Shown here piece by piece: positions 16,709-26,723 of a stretch of 64,000 nucleotides of DNA. The notes beneath the pieces were generated by a model. It was given only the letters and a program-made list of their open reading frames with translations, was not told where the DNA came from and searched no databases. Position 1 is the stretch's first letter. Each line of letters begins with the position of its first letter. The stretch spans positions 61,437 through 125,436 of the forward strand of contig DAIRSI010000009.1 in NCBI GenBank assembly GCA_036804505.1. Direction: 5' to 3'. A program made the position numbers and the translations under genes. The DNA comes from Phocaeicola_A sp036804505 (GTDB lineage Bacteria > Bacteroidota > Bacteroidia > Bacteroidales > Bacteroidaceae).

Positions 16709-19700
16709 TGAATTCTTGTTCTTTTGTGCGTATTCAGTGGGAGTGGTTCCGAATTCCGATAGAAAACATTTAGAGAAATAAGCCTGGTTGTTGAAGCCCA
16801 CCATGTACATGATTTCGGATACGGTGAACTTGTTTTGCTCCAATAGAGAGGCAGCTTTTCTCAAACGTATCTGGCGGATGAAGTTGACGGGAGTGACACC
16901 CATCAGTGCTTTCAGCTTGCGGTAGAGTTGCTTTTGGTCTATAGCCATTGCACTGCTTAGTTGGGTGACATTGAAGTCCGGGTCGGTAATCTGGTCCTCC
17001 ACTATCTTGGAAAGCTTGGCCAGGAATTTTTCATCATAGGACAGTTCTTCGGATTTCTTCTGAGTGATGGGTGCCGTGGTTTGTTCCAATCGAATCATCT
17101 TGTTCACTTTTTCATGGGCATTAATCAGCTGTTTTACTTTGATGATGAGCTTGTCCACATCAAAAGGCTTTGCCACGAACGCATCAACACCTATTTCAAT
17201 ACTTTGGAGTTCGGTCTCACGCTCGTCCTTGGCAGTCAGCATGATGAGCGACATGAGATTCAGTTTGCTGTCTTCCTTAATCAGGCGGCAGAGTTCCAGG
17301 CCACTCATCACCGGCATCATTTCATCAATGATGGCAAGGTCGGGTATTTCTCTGGTGGCCATGTCATAGCCTTCCTTTCCGTTGGAAGCTTTCAGGCAAA
17401 TGAAATCTTTGGAGAATGTCTGTGCCAGAAAGGATAGAATTTCCTCATTGTCATCCACAATGAGAAGCTTGGGGTAGGTGACGGATTTGGTTCGGGCCTT
17501 TTCCTGCTGTTCAGCGCTGTCTTTTTTCTCTATGGCATTTTCTCCTGTCAAGGGGATACTGACTGTGAATGTAGTTCCTTTGTTTATTTCGCTTTCCATG
17601 TTGATGGAGCCTTGATGAAGATCGGCATATTTCTTTACCAGATAAAGTCCTATTCCGCTGCCTTCTCTTTTCTTTTTGTTGTCGGCAGCTTGATAGAATC
17701 GGAGAAATACGAAATTCTTTTCATGGTTTTGGATGCCGCATCCGTTGTCTTGCACGGTGATTACCACATTGTCTGCTTCTTTCTTTAGAGTTACTTCTAT
17801 CTTTCCATTTGCTTTGTTGACAAATCTTGCAGCGTTGGAAATCAGGTTGGTGACAATGGAATGAATCTTCAGGTAATCCAGATTTGCCCAAAGAGTATCT
17901 TCCTTGGACAGGAACATAAATTGTATTTTATCATATTGCATGGATTCGGAATAGGACAGTACAATTTTCCGGATAAAGGATACCAGTTCAATATGTGAAC
18001 GAATGAGCACGTCGTTTTCGTTGTATTCCATTCGCTTGAAGTCGAGAATCTTGTGGATGAGGATATTCAGGTTCATGGCATTCTCGTTGATCAGTGAGAG
18101 TTGGGCTTTTATCTTTTCGTCCTTGCAATCGGGCAGCAGGCGGCTTAGTGGCGCAATGATAAGCGTGAGCGGTGTCTTGAGCTCGTGGGCTATGTTTGTG
18201 AAGAAATCCATCTTCATTTGTGACAGTTCCAAGGATTGTTTTTGTTTCAGCTTTTCCAGCTTCCGCTCGTTCTTTTTGTGTATGTAATAAAATATGTAGA
18301 ACACGCATCCCAGGAACAGCAACATATAAAGGGCATAAGCCCATCCTGTCAGATACCAGGGGGATTCCATCTCTATGATGTATTCCGTGATACTTGCATC
18401 TTTATTGTCACCGTTGCGCAGCTGGAGAGTGTAGCTTCCATAACCCAGTTGGTGGAGGTCGATACGGTTTTCTCCAGCATTGAGTTTTGTCCATTTGCGG
18501 TCGTTCAATTCGAGTATGCGGTAGGAATAGCGGTTGATATCGGGACTGTAAGTGAGGTCGGACAGTTCGATGATTACGTTCTGCTTGTCGGGCCCGAGTA
18601 CGATATGTTTCATGAATCTGGAACTGCAGCCTTTGAAGTCTTCCTCAGGTTGTAGTCTCTTGTTGTCATTATAGATGGCTGTGATATATATTCGGTTCTG
18701 TCTTGTTGAATTCTGATAGAACAGTTGCGGGTTAATGAAAGTCAGCACATCGTTGCCACCTAGAATTACCGTATTCTTGTCGGTCACACACAGGAGGGAC
18801 TGGTACTGGATGTTCGAGTTGGAAATGCTGTTGAAGTGCAATGATTGGCAATCCATGGAATAGATGGAATTGCTTGTCGAAAACCAGAGATGGCCGTTTT
18901 CATAACCGAAAGCGTCCACTGATTCATTGGATATCTGGGAGTCTTTCAGAATCATTACTTTCAGACTCCGGCGGTCCACCCGTCCGATTTTTTGTCCGGC
19001 AGAGAACCAGACATCTCCTTTTGCATCGAACAGCATGTGTTCCATTCGTGTGGGATTGTCACGCATCTGTGCGAAGATATCTATATAGGTAATGGCAAAA
19101 GTGCGGGTGTTAATCCGGCACATTCCTCTTCCGTTGTTCGCGCTTGCCCATATATAGCCTTCGTTGTCTTCCAGAGCAAAGTAGACATTGTCACCCCCGT
19201 TGGGATTGCGGCTGCTGTTTGGCGACAGGTGCTTTTTTGCTTTGTAAGTTTTGGAAGGACCGTTTGCAAGAAGGTCTTTTTTGTTCACGATGAACAGTCC
19301 GCCCGAATAGGTGGGAATCCACAGGTTTCCGAAGCGGTCTTCATCTACTCCGTAGGCCCAGTTGGCATTGTACTTGCCGGTCATGTCGGTGATGGTGTAG
19401 TGTTCCAGACGTTCTTGCTGTTCGTTATAGCGTAGGATGCTTCCATCAGTAGCTACCCAGATTGCTCCGTCCCGATCTTCATATATATATCTGACTCGGT
19501 TATGGGAAATCCATTTGTCTTTTTTACTGCTTTGGAACCAGATATCTCCATAGAATTCGTTCCCTTTGTTTTTAAGAAGGATGAGTCCGTTCACTCCGCC
19601 CAGCCAAAAGCGGTCCTTTCTGTCCTTATAAATGAAAGTGAAAAGATTTCCGTCGTTTTGTTTGGTAAAGGAAGATATGCGTATGTCCGTTGAGACAGAG

Positions 19701-20695
19701 TTGTGTGGCTTGTAGGTTACTCCTCTGTCGGTACCCATCCATATATTGTCTTTCGAATCTTTGAACAAGCCCCATACGATATTGCTTGCCAGCGAATTGC
19801 TGTTTCGTGAATCGTGCAGGATCAGTGAATGTGTCCTTTGTTCCGGATTGTAGATGATGAGTCCGTTGTCGGTTCCAAGAAGCAGGTCGTCCTTATCCTT
19901 TACAATGGTTTTGTAGGTAGTTTCCGGAACTCCGCTTATGCGTTCCACAACTCCTGATGTCAAGTGATAACAACACAGAGATCCTTCCAAACCTATCCAG
20001 ATACAGTTTAACTTGGCATCATAGTACAGGATATTGATGAACAGCTTTTTGTCGAGAACCGGCATCTTCAGGTTGGAAAGCTTGCGGTTGCTGATGTTCC
20101 AGACGGCTACTCCTGTGGATGTGGAAATGTAGAGGTTGTCGCCCACGCCCAGAATATTGTAAACGGTTTCCTTTAGTGAAGGTAATTCCACATGGACTTT
20201 CTGTGTAGAGGGGGTCCAGTTGGCTAGTCCGAGTTTATTGGTACAGAACCAGACTTTGCCTTGGTAGCTCGCAAGATAGCGGGTTTCACCGACTTTCAGA
20301 TTTGTAAGGTTGTCAATCAGCTTTTCCTTTTTGATATCGAATACTGAGATGCCTTCGTCATTCCCTAGTACCAGGTTGTCTCCTTCCAGACATGAGGTAA
20401 AGAGAAAGCCAAGTTTCTGTGTCGTCGGATAAGACTGTACATGATAACCGTCGTAGCTGAACAGCCCGTTGTCGGCCGTCACCCATATCATGCCGGTCTT
20501 GTCCTCCAGTATGTGCGATACCAGAAAGGCATGGCTGCCCAGATTGATATTTCTCAGATTGCCCCAATAGTTTTGACCGAAGAGTTCGGCAATGCTTTGA
20601 TTTGCTGCCAGCGATTTTGTGACTGTTGTCAGCAGCAAAAGAAACAGGAGGCAGATATGCCTGGTTTGTCGATGGTGTACGGTCGTTCTTTTCAT
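16697..20695 (-). CDS. Hybrid two-component system sensor-regulator (HTCS)
   Basis: 1332 residues in one chain. A signal/anchor (about 10-31) leads into a periplasmic beta-propeller sensor made of two-component-propeller repeats (for example DKTGMIWVTADNGLF, DSKDNIWMGTDRGV), then a Y_Y_Y domain and a membrane span (about 776-800). The cytoplasmic part has HisKA with phospho-acceptor H837 in NIAHELKTPL, an HATPase domain (DNGCGI, GSGIGLYL), a receiver domain with D1124 in IIDEMMP, and an AraC-type DNA-binding domain to the C terminus. Such proteins sense an oligosaccharide in the periplasm and activate their own locus. The start overlaps the stop of the upstream enzyme gene by ATGA, so the sensor is translated from the enzyme operon. 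Confidence 0.95.
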   Translation of the reverse strand: MKRTTVHHRQTRHICLLFLLLLTTVTKSLAANQSIAELFGQNYWGNLRNINLGSHAFLVSHILEDKTGMIWVTADNGLFSYDGYHVQSYPTTQKLGFLFTSCLEGDNLVLGNDEGISVFDIKKEKLIDNLTNLKVGETRYLASYQGKVWFCTNKLGLANWTPSTQKVHVELPSLKETVYNILGVGDNLYISTSTGVAVWNISNRKLSNLKMPVLDKKLFINILYYDAKLNCIWIGLEGSLCCYHLTSGVVERISGVPETTYKTIVKDKDDLLLGTDNGLIIYNPEQRTHSLILHDSRNSNSLASNIVWGLFKDSKDNIWMGTDRGVTYKPHNSVSTDIRISSFTKQNDGNLFTFIYKDRKDRFWLGGVNGLILLKNKGNEFYGDIWFQSSKKDKWISHNRVRYIYEDRDGAIWVATDGSILRYNEQQERLEHYTITDMTGKYNANWAYGVDEDRFGNLWIPTYSGGLFIVNKKDLLANGPSKTYKAKKHLSPNSSRNPNGGDNVYFALEDNEGYIWASANNGRGMCRINTRTFAITYIDIFAQMRDNPTRMEHMLFDAKGDVWFSAGQKIGRVDRRSLKVMILKDSQISNESVDAFGYENGHLWFSTSNSIYSMDCQSLHFNSISNSNIQYQSLLCVTDKNTVILGGNDVLTFINPQLFYQNSTRQNRIYITAIYNDNKRLQPEEDFKGCSSRFMKHIVLGPDKQNVIIELSDLTYSPDINRYSYRILELNDRKWTKLNAGENRIDLHQLGYGSYTLQLRNGDNKDASITEYIIEMESPWYLTGWAYALYMLLFLGCVFYIFYYIHKKNERKLEKLKQKQSLELSQMKMDFFTNIAHELKTPLTLIIAPLSRLLPDCKDEKIKAQLSLINENAMNLNILIHKILDFKRMEYNENDVLIRSHIELVSFIRKIVLSYSESMQYDKIQFMFLSKEDTLWANLDYLKIHSIVTNLISNAARFVNKANGKIEVTLKKEADNVVITVQDNGCGIQNHEKNFVFLRFYQAADNKKKREGSGIGLYLVKKYADLHQGSINMESEINKGTTFTVSIPLTGENAIEKKDSAEQQEKARTKSVTYPKLLIVDDNEEILSFLAQTFSKDFICLKASNGKEGYDMATREIPDLAIIDEMMPVMSGLELCRLIKEDSKLNLMSLIMLTAKDERETELQSIEIGVDAFVAKPFDVDKLIIKVKQLINAHEKVNKMIRLEQTTAPITQKKSEELSYDEKFLAKLSKIVEDQITDPDFNVTQLSSAMAIDQKQLYRKLKALMGVTPVNFIRQIRLRKAASLLEQNKFTVSEIMYMVGFNNQAYFSKCFLSEFGTTPTEYAQKNKNSESS

Positions 20696-23229
20696 TTTGT
20701 GAGTTCTACTTTTTGAATTTCAAAACTGGTATTCTGTTTGTCCGGTTGCAACAGGACGAACAGAGTGATTGCTTCGTTCAGACTGACGGATTTTCCGTTT
20801 GCGATGCAGTGGCATTCGGGAAAGGCGAAAGGCGGATAAGAAGGCCGGACAGGTTGGTACTCTGTTTCTTTCATGGCTGATGCAGGAATTTCATAGACCT
20901 GTTCATCCCCCAATGTAAGGGAGATTTCCCACAGACTGCCGTTCTTGTCGGCTGCCTGTACTTTTACTGTCGTTCCTTTCTGCGGATGGAGAAATTGAAT
21001 TCTTATCTTGCTGAAAGATGAGCCGTCGGCAGCTCGGCAGTCAATTTTGTCTTGAGCCAGGAGCAGCAGACCGGCCGGGTCTTCCTTGGTATCTTTCTGT
21101 GCGGCAGTGCTCACCCGGATGCATTCCGGCAAATAGCTGATGACGGAATGAAGCTGTTCGCGTGCTTCTACCTTGTCGAAACCTTTGGCGGCATTGAATA
21201 TTTCCAGTGGAGCATCGGCAGATACGATGGAAGTGGTGTACCGGGCTTTGCTATAGAAATTCCAGACTTGAGGGTCGGCAGAAATTTGTGAAGGGAAGGT
21301 CGTGGAACCCTGACGGGTGTGCACTACGATGGAATATTCCAGTATTCCTTCTTCCATTATCTTTCCCGGGATGGTGGCCTCATAGTCAAAACCTATTCCG
21401 GTGCTGCGCATAGGAAAGCGGAAGGTCTGCTTGTTTTTCAGTCCGCCTACCCATGTCACGGAGTCTATGTCGCTTGGAGCGATGACGGATGCCGTGAGCA
21501 GCAGGTCCTTGCCTGTTTCGTGCGATTCGGGAACGTTCATCACCACTTGTGCCTCCTTTACGTTGGAGGGACACTCGTAGTATTCACTGACCTCATAACC
21601 GTTCATCCGGCGGACTTTAGAAACGGAAATGTCTTTTTTGCCGGGATGGCGGAGTATCCATACGCCGGGACGTACGCTTATCTTGCCGTCGGTTGCGATG
21701 CCGCTCTGTCCGTCATTCAGCGTGCAGGCTTCGTAGAGATAATCCTTGCCGAGCTCGGGCAGACTTATCTGCATGTTCCTCCGGTTGGCTTGGATTTCGG
21801 CAACGTCACGGTCAGGTGAAGGGGTGCCGAAGGGGTCGTTGAGCCAAAGTACATCGGGGTAGATTTCCAGACGCCAGATACCCGGTTCGATGCGGTCGAG
21901 CAGATAGGTACCTGTGCCGTCATAGCTGACTACTGAAGAACTTCCGTGCCCCATGATGTGGCGGAGCGCTTCCGGTTTTATGGCTAAATGCTCGTTCAGT
22001 ATGTTGTTGCTGTAGGCCAGCAGGGTATCGGAGTTCATCACACTGAGGTCTTTCTTGAAGTCCACCGTGACGGGGCCGAACGTGTTGTTCGCAGGATAGT
22101 CACCGTAACCTTTGCCCAGAGGGAGGTTGCGGAAGGATTCTGCCGCGATGCGATAGGAAACTGCCTTGGCCGGGGTGTAGATGAGATTCAGATAGTGGGT
22201 CTGATAATCTGTGTTGCTGTTTGCCATCCAGAAGGGATCGTAGGCAAACTGAGTGACCCACTGGAATCCGGCTTCGCGGAAGGCGCGGGCAATGGCGGGA
22301 TAGAGATAGCTTCCACCCACATCGGCACCGTCGAATTCATACACCCAGCGTGCTTTCTGCAGGAAGTTCTTCTCTTTCAGAAACGGAATGGTGTAGTGGC
22401 TCACCAACGGCAGGATGTTTTCCTGACGGGCATGTCCGCTCACCAGACCGGAGGGGTACCATTGGAAGGCTACTCCGTCGATAGGTGCTGCCATGTAGCT
22501 CTTTATCATCTTGTAGCTTTCTGATACGTTGTAGATGACGGGTTTCTTGCATCCCGTGGAGCGGATGGCTTTGGCCAGACGGGTGACGTAACTTGCTACC
22601 TGGGGCACTTTGTCGGGGTCGTTCTGCTTGGGCTCGTTGATGATTTCGAATCCCACGATGTCCGGGTCGTCCTTGTAGAGGCGGTGGTTGTAGGGATTCA
22701 CATGGTTCAGCAACTGCTTCAGGTAACGTGCCTGCTGGCGGATACTCTGTTCGTTGTACGTGCATTTGAACTTGTCGCAGTTCATGGCAAAGCCTTTCAG
22801 TCCGGGTGTGTTCCCGTCGGGATATCCGTCGCCGCCGTAAGCCATGCAGGTGAGGGTGAGTTTGATGCCCCGGCGTTCCATCTGGTCGAGCATGTAGTCG
22901 AAGAGATCGAGATGATCGTTCTGTACGAGGTTGCCGATGGAGTCACTGATTTCCACATCCCAGATGTGTACGCGGTAGGCGTTGGAACCCATGCGAACCA
23001 TGTGGTAAACGTCACGGGCAATGGATTCCTTTTGGTCCAGTCCGCGCATCTTGTGCATACGGTAGCAATGGGCAAAAGGTGCGGTGTAGTTGGAGCCGAA
23101 GAAGGATACTTCGTGGCCCTGTGCATCCAGCAGACGTCCGCGATTGGCATCTACTTTGTAACTTTGAGCGACGGCCTGCGTGGAGATGGCGAGTAGCAGG
23201 AAGCCGATGTAATATCCGATTGTTTTCAT
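20692..23229 (-). CDS. Clan GH-A glycoside hydrolase (GH5-like), family uncertain
   Basis: 845 residues with a signal peptide ending QAVAQ (about residue 22). Residues about 25-370 form a TIM barrel resembling GH5-type enzymes: FFGSNYTAPFAHCYR, NAYRVHIWD, the acid/base E199 in EIINEP, and the nucleophile E298 in WVYEFDG. The rest (about 370-845) is beta-sandwich material, perhaps carbohydrate-binding. The EIINEP and YEF spacing fits a retaining enzyme. In a galactan locus it could be a beta-galactosidase-type enzyme such as GH147, or a mannanase-like GH5; I cannot decide from sequence alone. It lies 7 nt after the preceding enzyme gene and overlaps the sensor gene by 4 nt, so the three form one operon. 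Confidence 0.75.
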   Translation of the reverse strand: MKTIGYYIGFLLLAISTQAVAQSYKVDANRGRLLDAQGHEVSFFGSNYTAPFAHCYRMHKMRGLDQKESIARDVYHMVRMGSNAYRVHIWDVEISDSIGNLVQNDHLDLFDYMLDQMERRGIKLTLTCMAYGGDGYPDGNTPGLKGFAMNCDKFKCTYNEQSIRQQARYLKQLLNHVNPYNHRLYKDDPDIVGFEIINEPKQNDPDKVPQVASYVTRLAKAIRSTGCKKPVIYNVSESYKMIKSYMAAPIDGVAFQWYPSGLVSGHARQENILPLVSHYTIPFLKEKNFLQKARWVYEFDGADVGGSYLYPAIARAFREAGFQWVTQFAYDPFWMANSNTDYQTHYLNLIYTPAKAVSYRIAAESFRNLPLGKGYGDYPANNTFGPVTVDFKKDLSVMNSDTLLAYSNNILNEHLAIKPEALRHIMGHGSSSVVSYDGTGTYLLDRIEPGIWRLEIYPDVLWLNDPFGTPSPDRDVAEIQANRRNMQISLPELGKDYLYEACTLNDGQSGIATDGKISVRPGVWILRHPGKKDISVSKVRRMNGYEVSEYYECPSNVKEAQVVMNVPESHETGKDLLLTASVIAPSDIDSVTWVGGLKNKQTFRFPMRSTGIGFDYEATIPGKIMEEGILEYSIVVHTRQGSTTFPSQISADPQVWNFYSKARYTTSIVSADAPLEIFNAAKGFDKVEAREQLHSVISYLPECIRVSTAAQKDTKEDPAGLLLLAQDKIDCRAADGSSFSKIRIQFLHPQKGTTVKVQAADKNGSLWEISLTLGDEQVYEIPASAMKETEYQPVRPSYPPFAFPECHCIANGKSVSLNEAITLFVLLQPDKQNTSFEIQKVELTK

Positions 23230-23236
23230 GATTCTT

Positions 23237-25237
23237 TTATTTTATTTGGGGAACCTGCAGCGAGTTCACTGCCGATTTCAATAGATTCGTATAAGGTTTT
23301 TGCGTTCCGTCATGCACTTTGTACATGTCTTTGGCGGTGGTAGTGATGGCTTTCACCATGTAGGGGTATGGGCGGTCGGTCACATCTACGAGGCCGATGT
23401 TGTAGTTCTCGCCGTCGCGTCGGCCCAGAATTTCCTGGTCATTCCACTGAAACCACGAGATGCCCACCATATTGGGGCAGGCAAAGGCTTGCTCGGAATA
23501 GTGACGGTAGGCAATGCCGCGCTCCGCCTGGTTGCGCACCTGGATGAGCGACATACTCAGGCCGCGGTCGATGGTGCCGAAATGGTACTCTCCGATGATG
23601 ATGGGGAGATCCAGTTTGCGGGTGATGTCGGCAATATAGGCGCGGGGCGGTTCAAGGCCGTAGGAATTGAAACTGTAGATGTCGAAATACTTTTTGCACA
23701 CGCGGAGAATAGGCTCCTCGGGACAGTCGGCGGCGAAACGCATACCTAGAACAAGATGATGCTTGTCCACCGAACGGAGATTCTTTATGGTGATGGCGAT
23801 GAACTTCTCGAAGGAATCGAAGACAAAGGCTTTGCGTGATTGCGGGGTGTCACCGTTCTTGGCGAGATAGGCTTTGAGGGCCTGTTTCAGCGGCGTGGAG
23901 TCATCTTTGCTGAGGATGACCTGGCACAGATGGAGTTCATCGCGACTCCAGGAGGGCTCGTTGCCGACGAAGTAGCCCACCAGCATTTTGCTGTCCTTGT
24001 ATTTTCCGGCTGTGGCTTGGATGCCTTGCAGATTACGTGCTTCGAAATCAGGGGCATAGACATCGGGCATACCCAGAATGCTGTTCTCGATGCCGATGCC
24101 GTGCAGGGTGGTAAAGAAAGGCATGCGGCCGAGGTCACAGATGCGGAGGTCGGACCAGTTGCCGATGGTGTTCATGCCCCAAGATGCCATGCGGTCCACG
24201 GTCTTTTGCCAGGAGGCTTTCATGTCTGTGCCGTAGTGCAGGTAGTTGTTCCAGAAACCGTAGGGGATGCCGTCTTTCAGATAGGGTGGCAAGGTGCTGT
24301 CATCGAAACCTGCAGGTTTGACAGTTTCGTACACACCGGGTATGTTTTGCAGGGCGTTGCCGGCAGCGGTGCTCACACAGTTGGAACTGATGGAGAGGAA
24401 GAGTTCGCCGTCGGGGGTGACGAGCCACCAGCGTCCGTCCTTCTTCTCGGTGCGGAAGTAACCTGTGGCGCGTTCGCTCTTGAGGCCGTTGCCGCCGTAG
24501 ATGGAAGTCTTGTGCTTGAGGGCTGTTTTCAACGATGCATCTTCGCGGGCCCACTCAGTACGGAGTTCGGCTTCGCTGTGGGCTTTGCCTTCGAAGTCGG
24601 CAAGGGCATATTGCCCGAATCGGTCGACTGCAGGTGTGGTGCCCAGATAGAGGTCGCCGGGATCATTGGCCGAAAGTGTGGCGGACCGTATTTCGAAGGT
24701 AGTGTCGTGTGCAGGACGTAACATGTAGAATCCGATGGAATCCACGCCTTCTACGGGGTAGCGCTTGCTGCCGCCTCGGTTGATGAAAGCGAGCGGCCGT
24801 TTGCTGCTCCAGGTGGAGGCCATGTCGATGCCTGAGCTGGGCTGGGAGCGGAAGTATTCCAGCGGCATGGCACAGCGAATCCATGCGCCGGGACAATAGA
24901 AGATGCAGCGCAGCTGGTTGTAGCCGGCAGGAGTGTGAAGGCCCACCCACACGTTTTGCGGGGAAGTGCAGCGCAGTTCCAGCACGAGGTAGTTATAGGC
25001 GCTCCAGTCAGGTGTATAGTTGGATATGAGTTCGCGGGCGGCGATTTTTCCTCCGGCGTTTGTGTCGGTGGCGGAGATTGTTATTTTATGGATAGCTCCC
25101 AGTGCCGTACTTGGAACGGTGGGGGGGTGCAATTCATTAGCGGAGGCATGGGTGGTTCCCGTTTGTCGGTTTGAAATCCGTGCACCGAGTGACAAGGTCA
25201 GGGCGGCGGCTAGGGTCAGCAGGATTATTCTTTTCAT
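23237..25237 (-). CDS. Agarase-like clan GH-A glycoside hydrolase, family uncertain
   Basis: About 666 residues from the ATG at 25237, with a signal peptide (ILLTLAAALTLSLGA). The upstream in-frame ATG at 25291 lies before the promoter box and is rejected; 25255 is possible. An N-terminal beta-sandwich (about 25-205) precedes a TIM-barrel domain that opens with WWLVTPDGELFLSISSN, a pattern seen in GH50 agarase-like and related enzymes. The likely acid/base is E427 in YFVGNEPSW and the nucleophile E550 in IIGEYHFG. Activity on a beta-galactoside would suit the locus, but no family can be claimed. It is the first gene of the enzyme-enzyme-sensor operon. Confidence 0.7.
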   Translation of the reverse strand: MKRIILLTLAAALTLSLGARISNRQTGTTHASANELHPPTVPSTALGAIHKITISATDTNAGGKIAARELISNYTPDWSAYNYLVLELRCTSPQNVWVGLHTPAGYNQLRCIFYCPGAWIRCAMPLEYFRSQPSSGIDMASTWSSKRPLAFINRGGSKRYPVEGVDSIGFYMLRPAHDTTFEIRSATLSANDPGDLYLGTTPAVDRFGQYALADFEGKAHSEAELRTEWAREDASLKTALKHKTSIYGGNGLKSERATGYFRTEKKDGRWWLVTPDGELFLSISSNCVSTAAGNALQNIPGVYETVKPAGFDDSTLPPYLKDGIPYGFWNNYLHYGTDMKASWQKTVDRMASWGMNTIGNWSDLRICDLGRMPFFTTLHGIGIENSILGMPDVYAPDFEARNLQGIQATAGKYKDSKMLVGYFVGNEPSWSRDELHLCQVILSKDDSTPLKQALKAYLAKNGDTPQSRKAFVFDSFEKFIAITIKNLRSVDKHHLVLGMRFAADCPEEPILRVCKKYFDIYSFNSYGLEPPRAYIADITRKLDLPIIIGEYHFGTIDRGLSMSLIQVRNQAERGIAYRHYSEQAFACPNMVGISWFQWNDQEILGRRDGENYNIGLVDVTDRPYPYMVKAITTTAKDMYKVHDGTQKPYTNLLKSAVNSLQVPQIK

Positions 25238-25269
25238 GATGATGATGTTTTTCATATCGTTAGTTGTGA

Positions 25270-25277
25270 CAAAGTTA
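25270..25277 (-). promoter_or_regulatory. -7 box for the enzyme-sensor operon
   Basis: Minus-strand TAACTTTG, a perfect -7 match, lies 14-32 nt before the candidate starts at 25255 and 25237. No matching TTTG appears at the normal distance. It rules out the longer start at 25291. Confidence 0.5.
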
Positions 25278-25361
25278 GTAATATTTGCCAAACGCGCGTA
25301 ACGATTTTCGGAGGAATGCTATCACGTTTCCGACAAAATCAATCACAAATCGGACAAAGCT

Positions 25362-26702
25362 CTACATTTCCCGGTCCAGAATGAGGGGGAGTGCTCCTAC
25401 GTAATAGAAAGGGATGTTTATGAGTTTGAAGGTTTTTCCGTTGGGCGTAGTGACTGAGTTTACCGAATACTTTTCACTCCAGATGCGCACAGCAGTGGTG
25501 CCTTGGGACAAATCCATGAATGATTGCAAGGAACGCAAGTGGGCGTTGTTACCCGATTTGACTTCTATGGGAATAATTTCTGTACCCCGTTGCCATACGA
25601 AATCCACTTCTGCGGAAGAGCCTTTCTTGTCGCGAATCCAGAAATTGAGATTTTCCACGTATGAGTTATTGAGCAATATGCGCAATTCTTGCGCTACGAT
25701 TTGTTCGGCAACATTCCCTTGCCATGAATCGAGAATATCTTTTTTGCCCAATAAATCAGTCTGGATGTTGGCTGCAAAGTTGACGAGCCCGGTATCCACC
25801 CAGCATAGTTTCGGTGCCCGACGCAAGGATGATTCCATGGGTGCCCGGACGCTGGTGACCGGATAGACAAGTTCCAGCAGAAATGCTTTTTCCATGATAG
25901 TGAAGGCTTCTCTCACATCTTTCGACTGGTAGTTTGAATCTCCGAAGTTTGTCAGCGTGATGGTTTGTCCGGCTTTGCTCCATCCTGTGCTGAGAATATG
26001 GCGGATGATGTGTGTTTGTTTTTGCGTAGGTGCGTATTTTTCCACATCTTCATTGTAACCTCTCAGCAGGGTGTCATAGATGGGCCTCAGTCGGGTGAGA
26101 TCCCTGTTGCGGGCATATTCGGCCACCACTTCGGGCATTCCGCCGATGGTGGCATACATGTTGAACCGTTTCACGGCTTCGCTATGAAGAGCGTCGGGCA
26201 AGGCGGCCTGTTCCACTGCGGCTTTGTATTGCGTATCACCCACGGCGTCCAGGTATTCTCCGAAGGAGCAGGGCGTGAGTTGCAGGTATTCCACACGGCC
26301 TACGGGGAACGATATCCGTTCCTTCAGCAAAGATTGCAATCGGGAGCCGGCAGCTATCACGTAGAGTTGGGGAAGGTCTTCGTAGAAATAACGCAGTAGG
26401 GCAACTGCTTTGGGCTCGTTCTGGATTTCGTCGATGAACAGCAGGGTGCGGCCTTTTTCCATGGATATGTTCTGGCGGAAACAGAGCACTTGTATGATTT
26501 CTGTTGCAGAATGATTGCCGGAGAATATTGCTGCATCTTCGGATCTTTCAAGATTCAGATGGATGTAATTATCGAATTCATGGCTGAACTCATCCACCAG
26601 TGTGGTCTTGCCCACTTGTCTTGCTCCCCGCAGGATGAGGGGCTTGTGCTTGGTTTCGGAAGCCCATTGTTTCAAGCGTCCGTAGGTGTTGCGGTATATC
26701 AT
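25362..26702 (-). CDS. AAA_14 / DUF4143 P-loop ATPase
   Basis: About 446 residues. The start at 26702 (MIYRNTYGRL) is preferred because the longer start at 26726 falls inside the promoter box. The N-terminal AAA_14 domain has Walker A GARQVGKTT, Walker B TLLFIDEIQN and a sensor-like AAGSRL. The C-terminal DUF4143 domain has the restriction-nuclease-like AEVDFVW followed by IIPIEVKSG, which fits a PD-(D/E)xK fold (D and E-x-K). Members are abundant in gut anaerobes, vary in copy number, and have no established function. It sits alone, behind three direct repeats. Confidence 0.88.
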   Translation of the reverse strand: MIYRNTYGRLKQWASETKHKPLILRGARQVGKTTLVDEFSHEFDNYIHLNLERSEDAAIFSGNHSATEIIQVLCFRQNISMEKGRTLLFIDEIQNEPKAVALLRYFYEDLPQLYVIAAGSRLQSLLKERISFPVGRVEYLQLTPCSFGEYLDAVGDTQYKAAVEQAALPDALHSEAVKRFNMYATIGGMPEVVAEYARNRDLTRLRPIYDTLLRGYNEDVEKYAPTQKQTHIIRHILSTGWSKAGQTITLTNFGDSNYQSKDVREAFTIMEKAFLLELVYPVTSVRAPMESSLRRAPKLCWVDTGLVNFAANIQTDLLGKKDILDSWQGNVAEQIVAQELRILLNNSYVENLNFWIRDKKGSSAEVDFVWQRGTEIIPIEVKSGNNAHLRSLQSFMDLSQGTTAVRIWSEKYSVNSVTTPNGKTFKLINIPFYYVGALPLILDREM

Positions 26703-26723
26703 ACTTTGCTTTTTTACTTTCGG

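Noticed and set aside
23840..24721. A 293-codon plus-strand open frame
   Set aside because: Antisense to the agarase-like enzyme; no recognisable domain.
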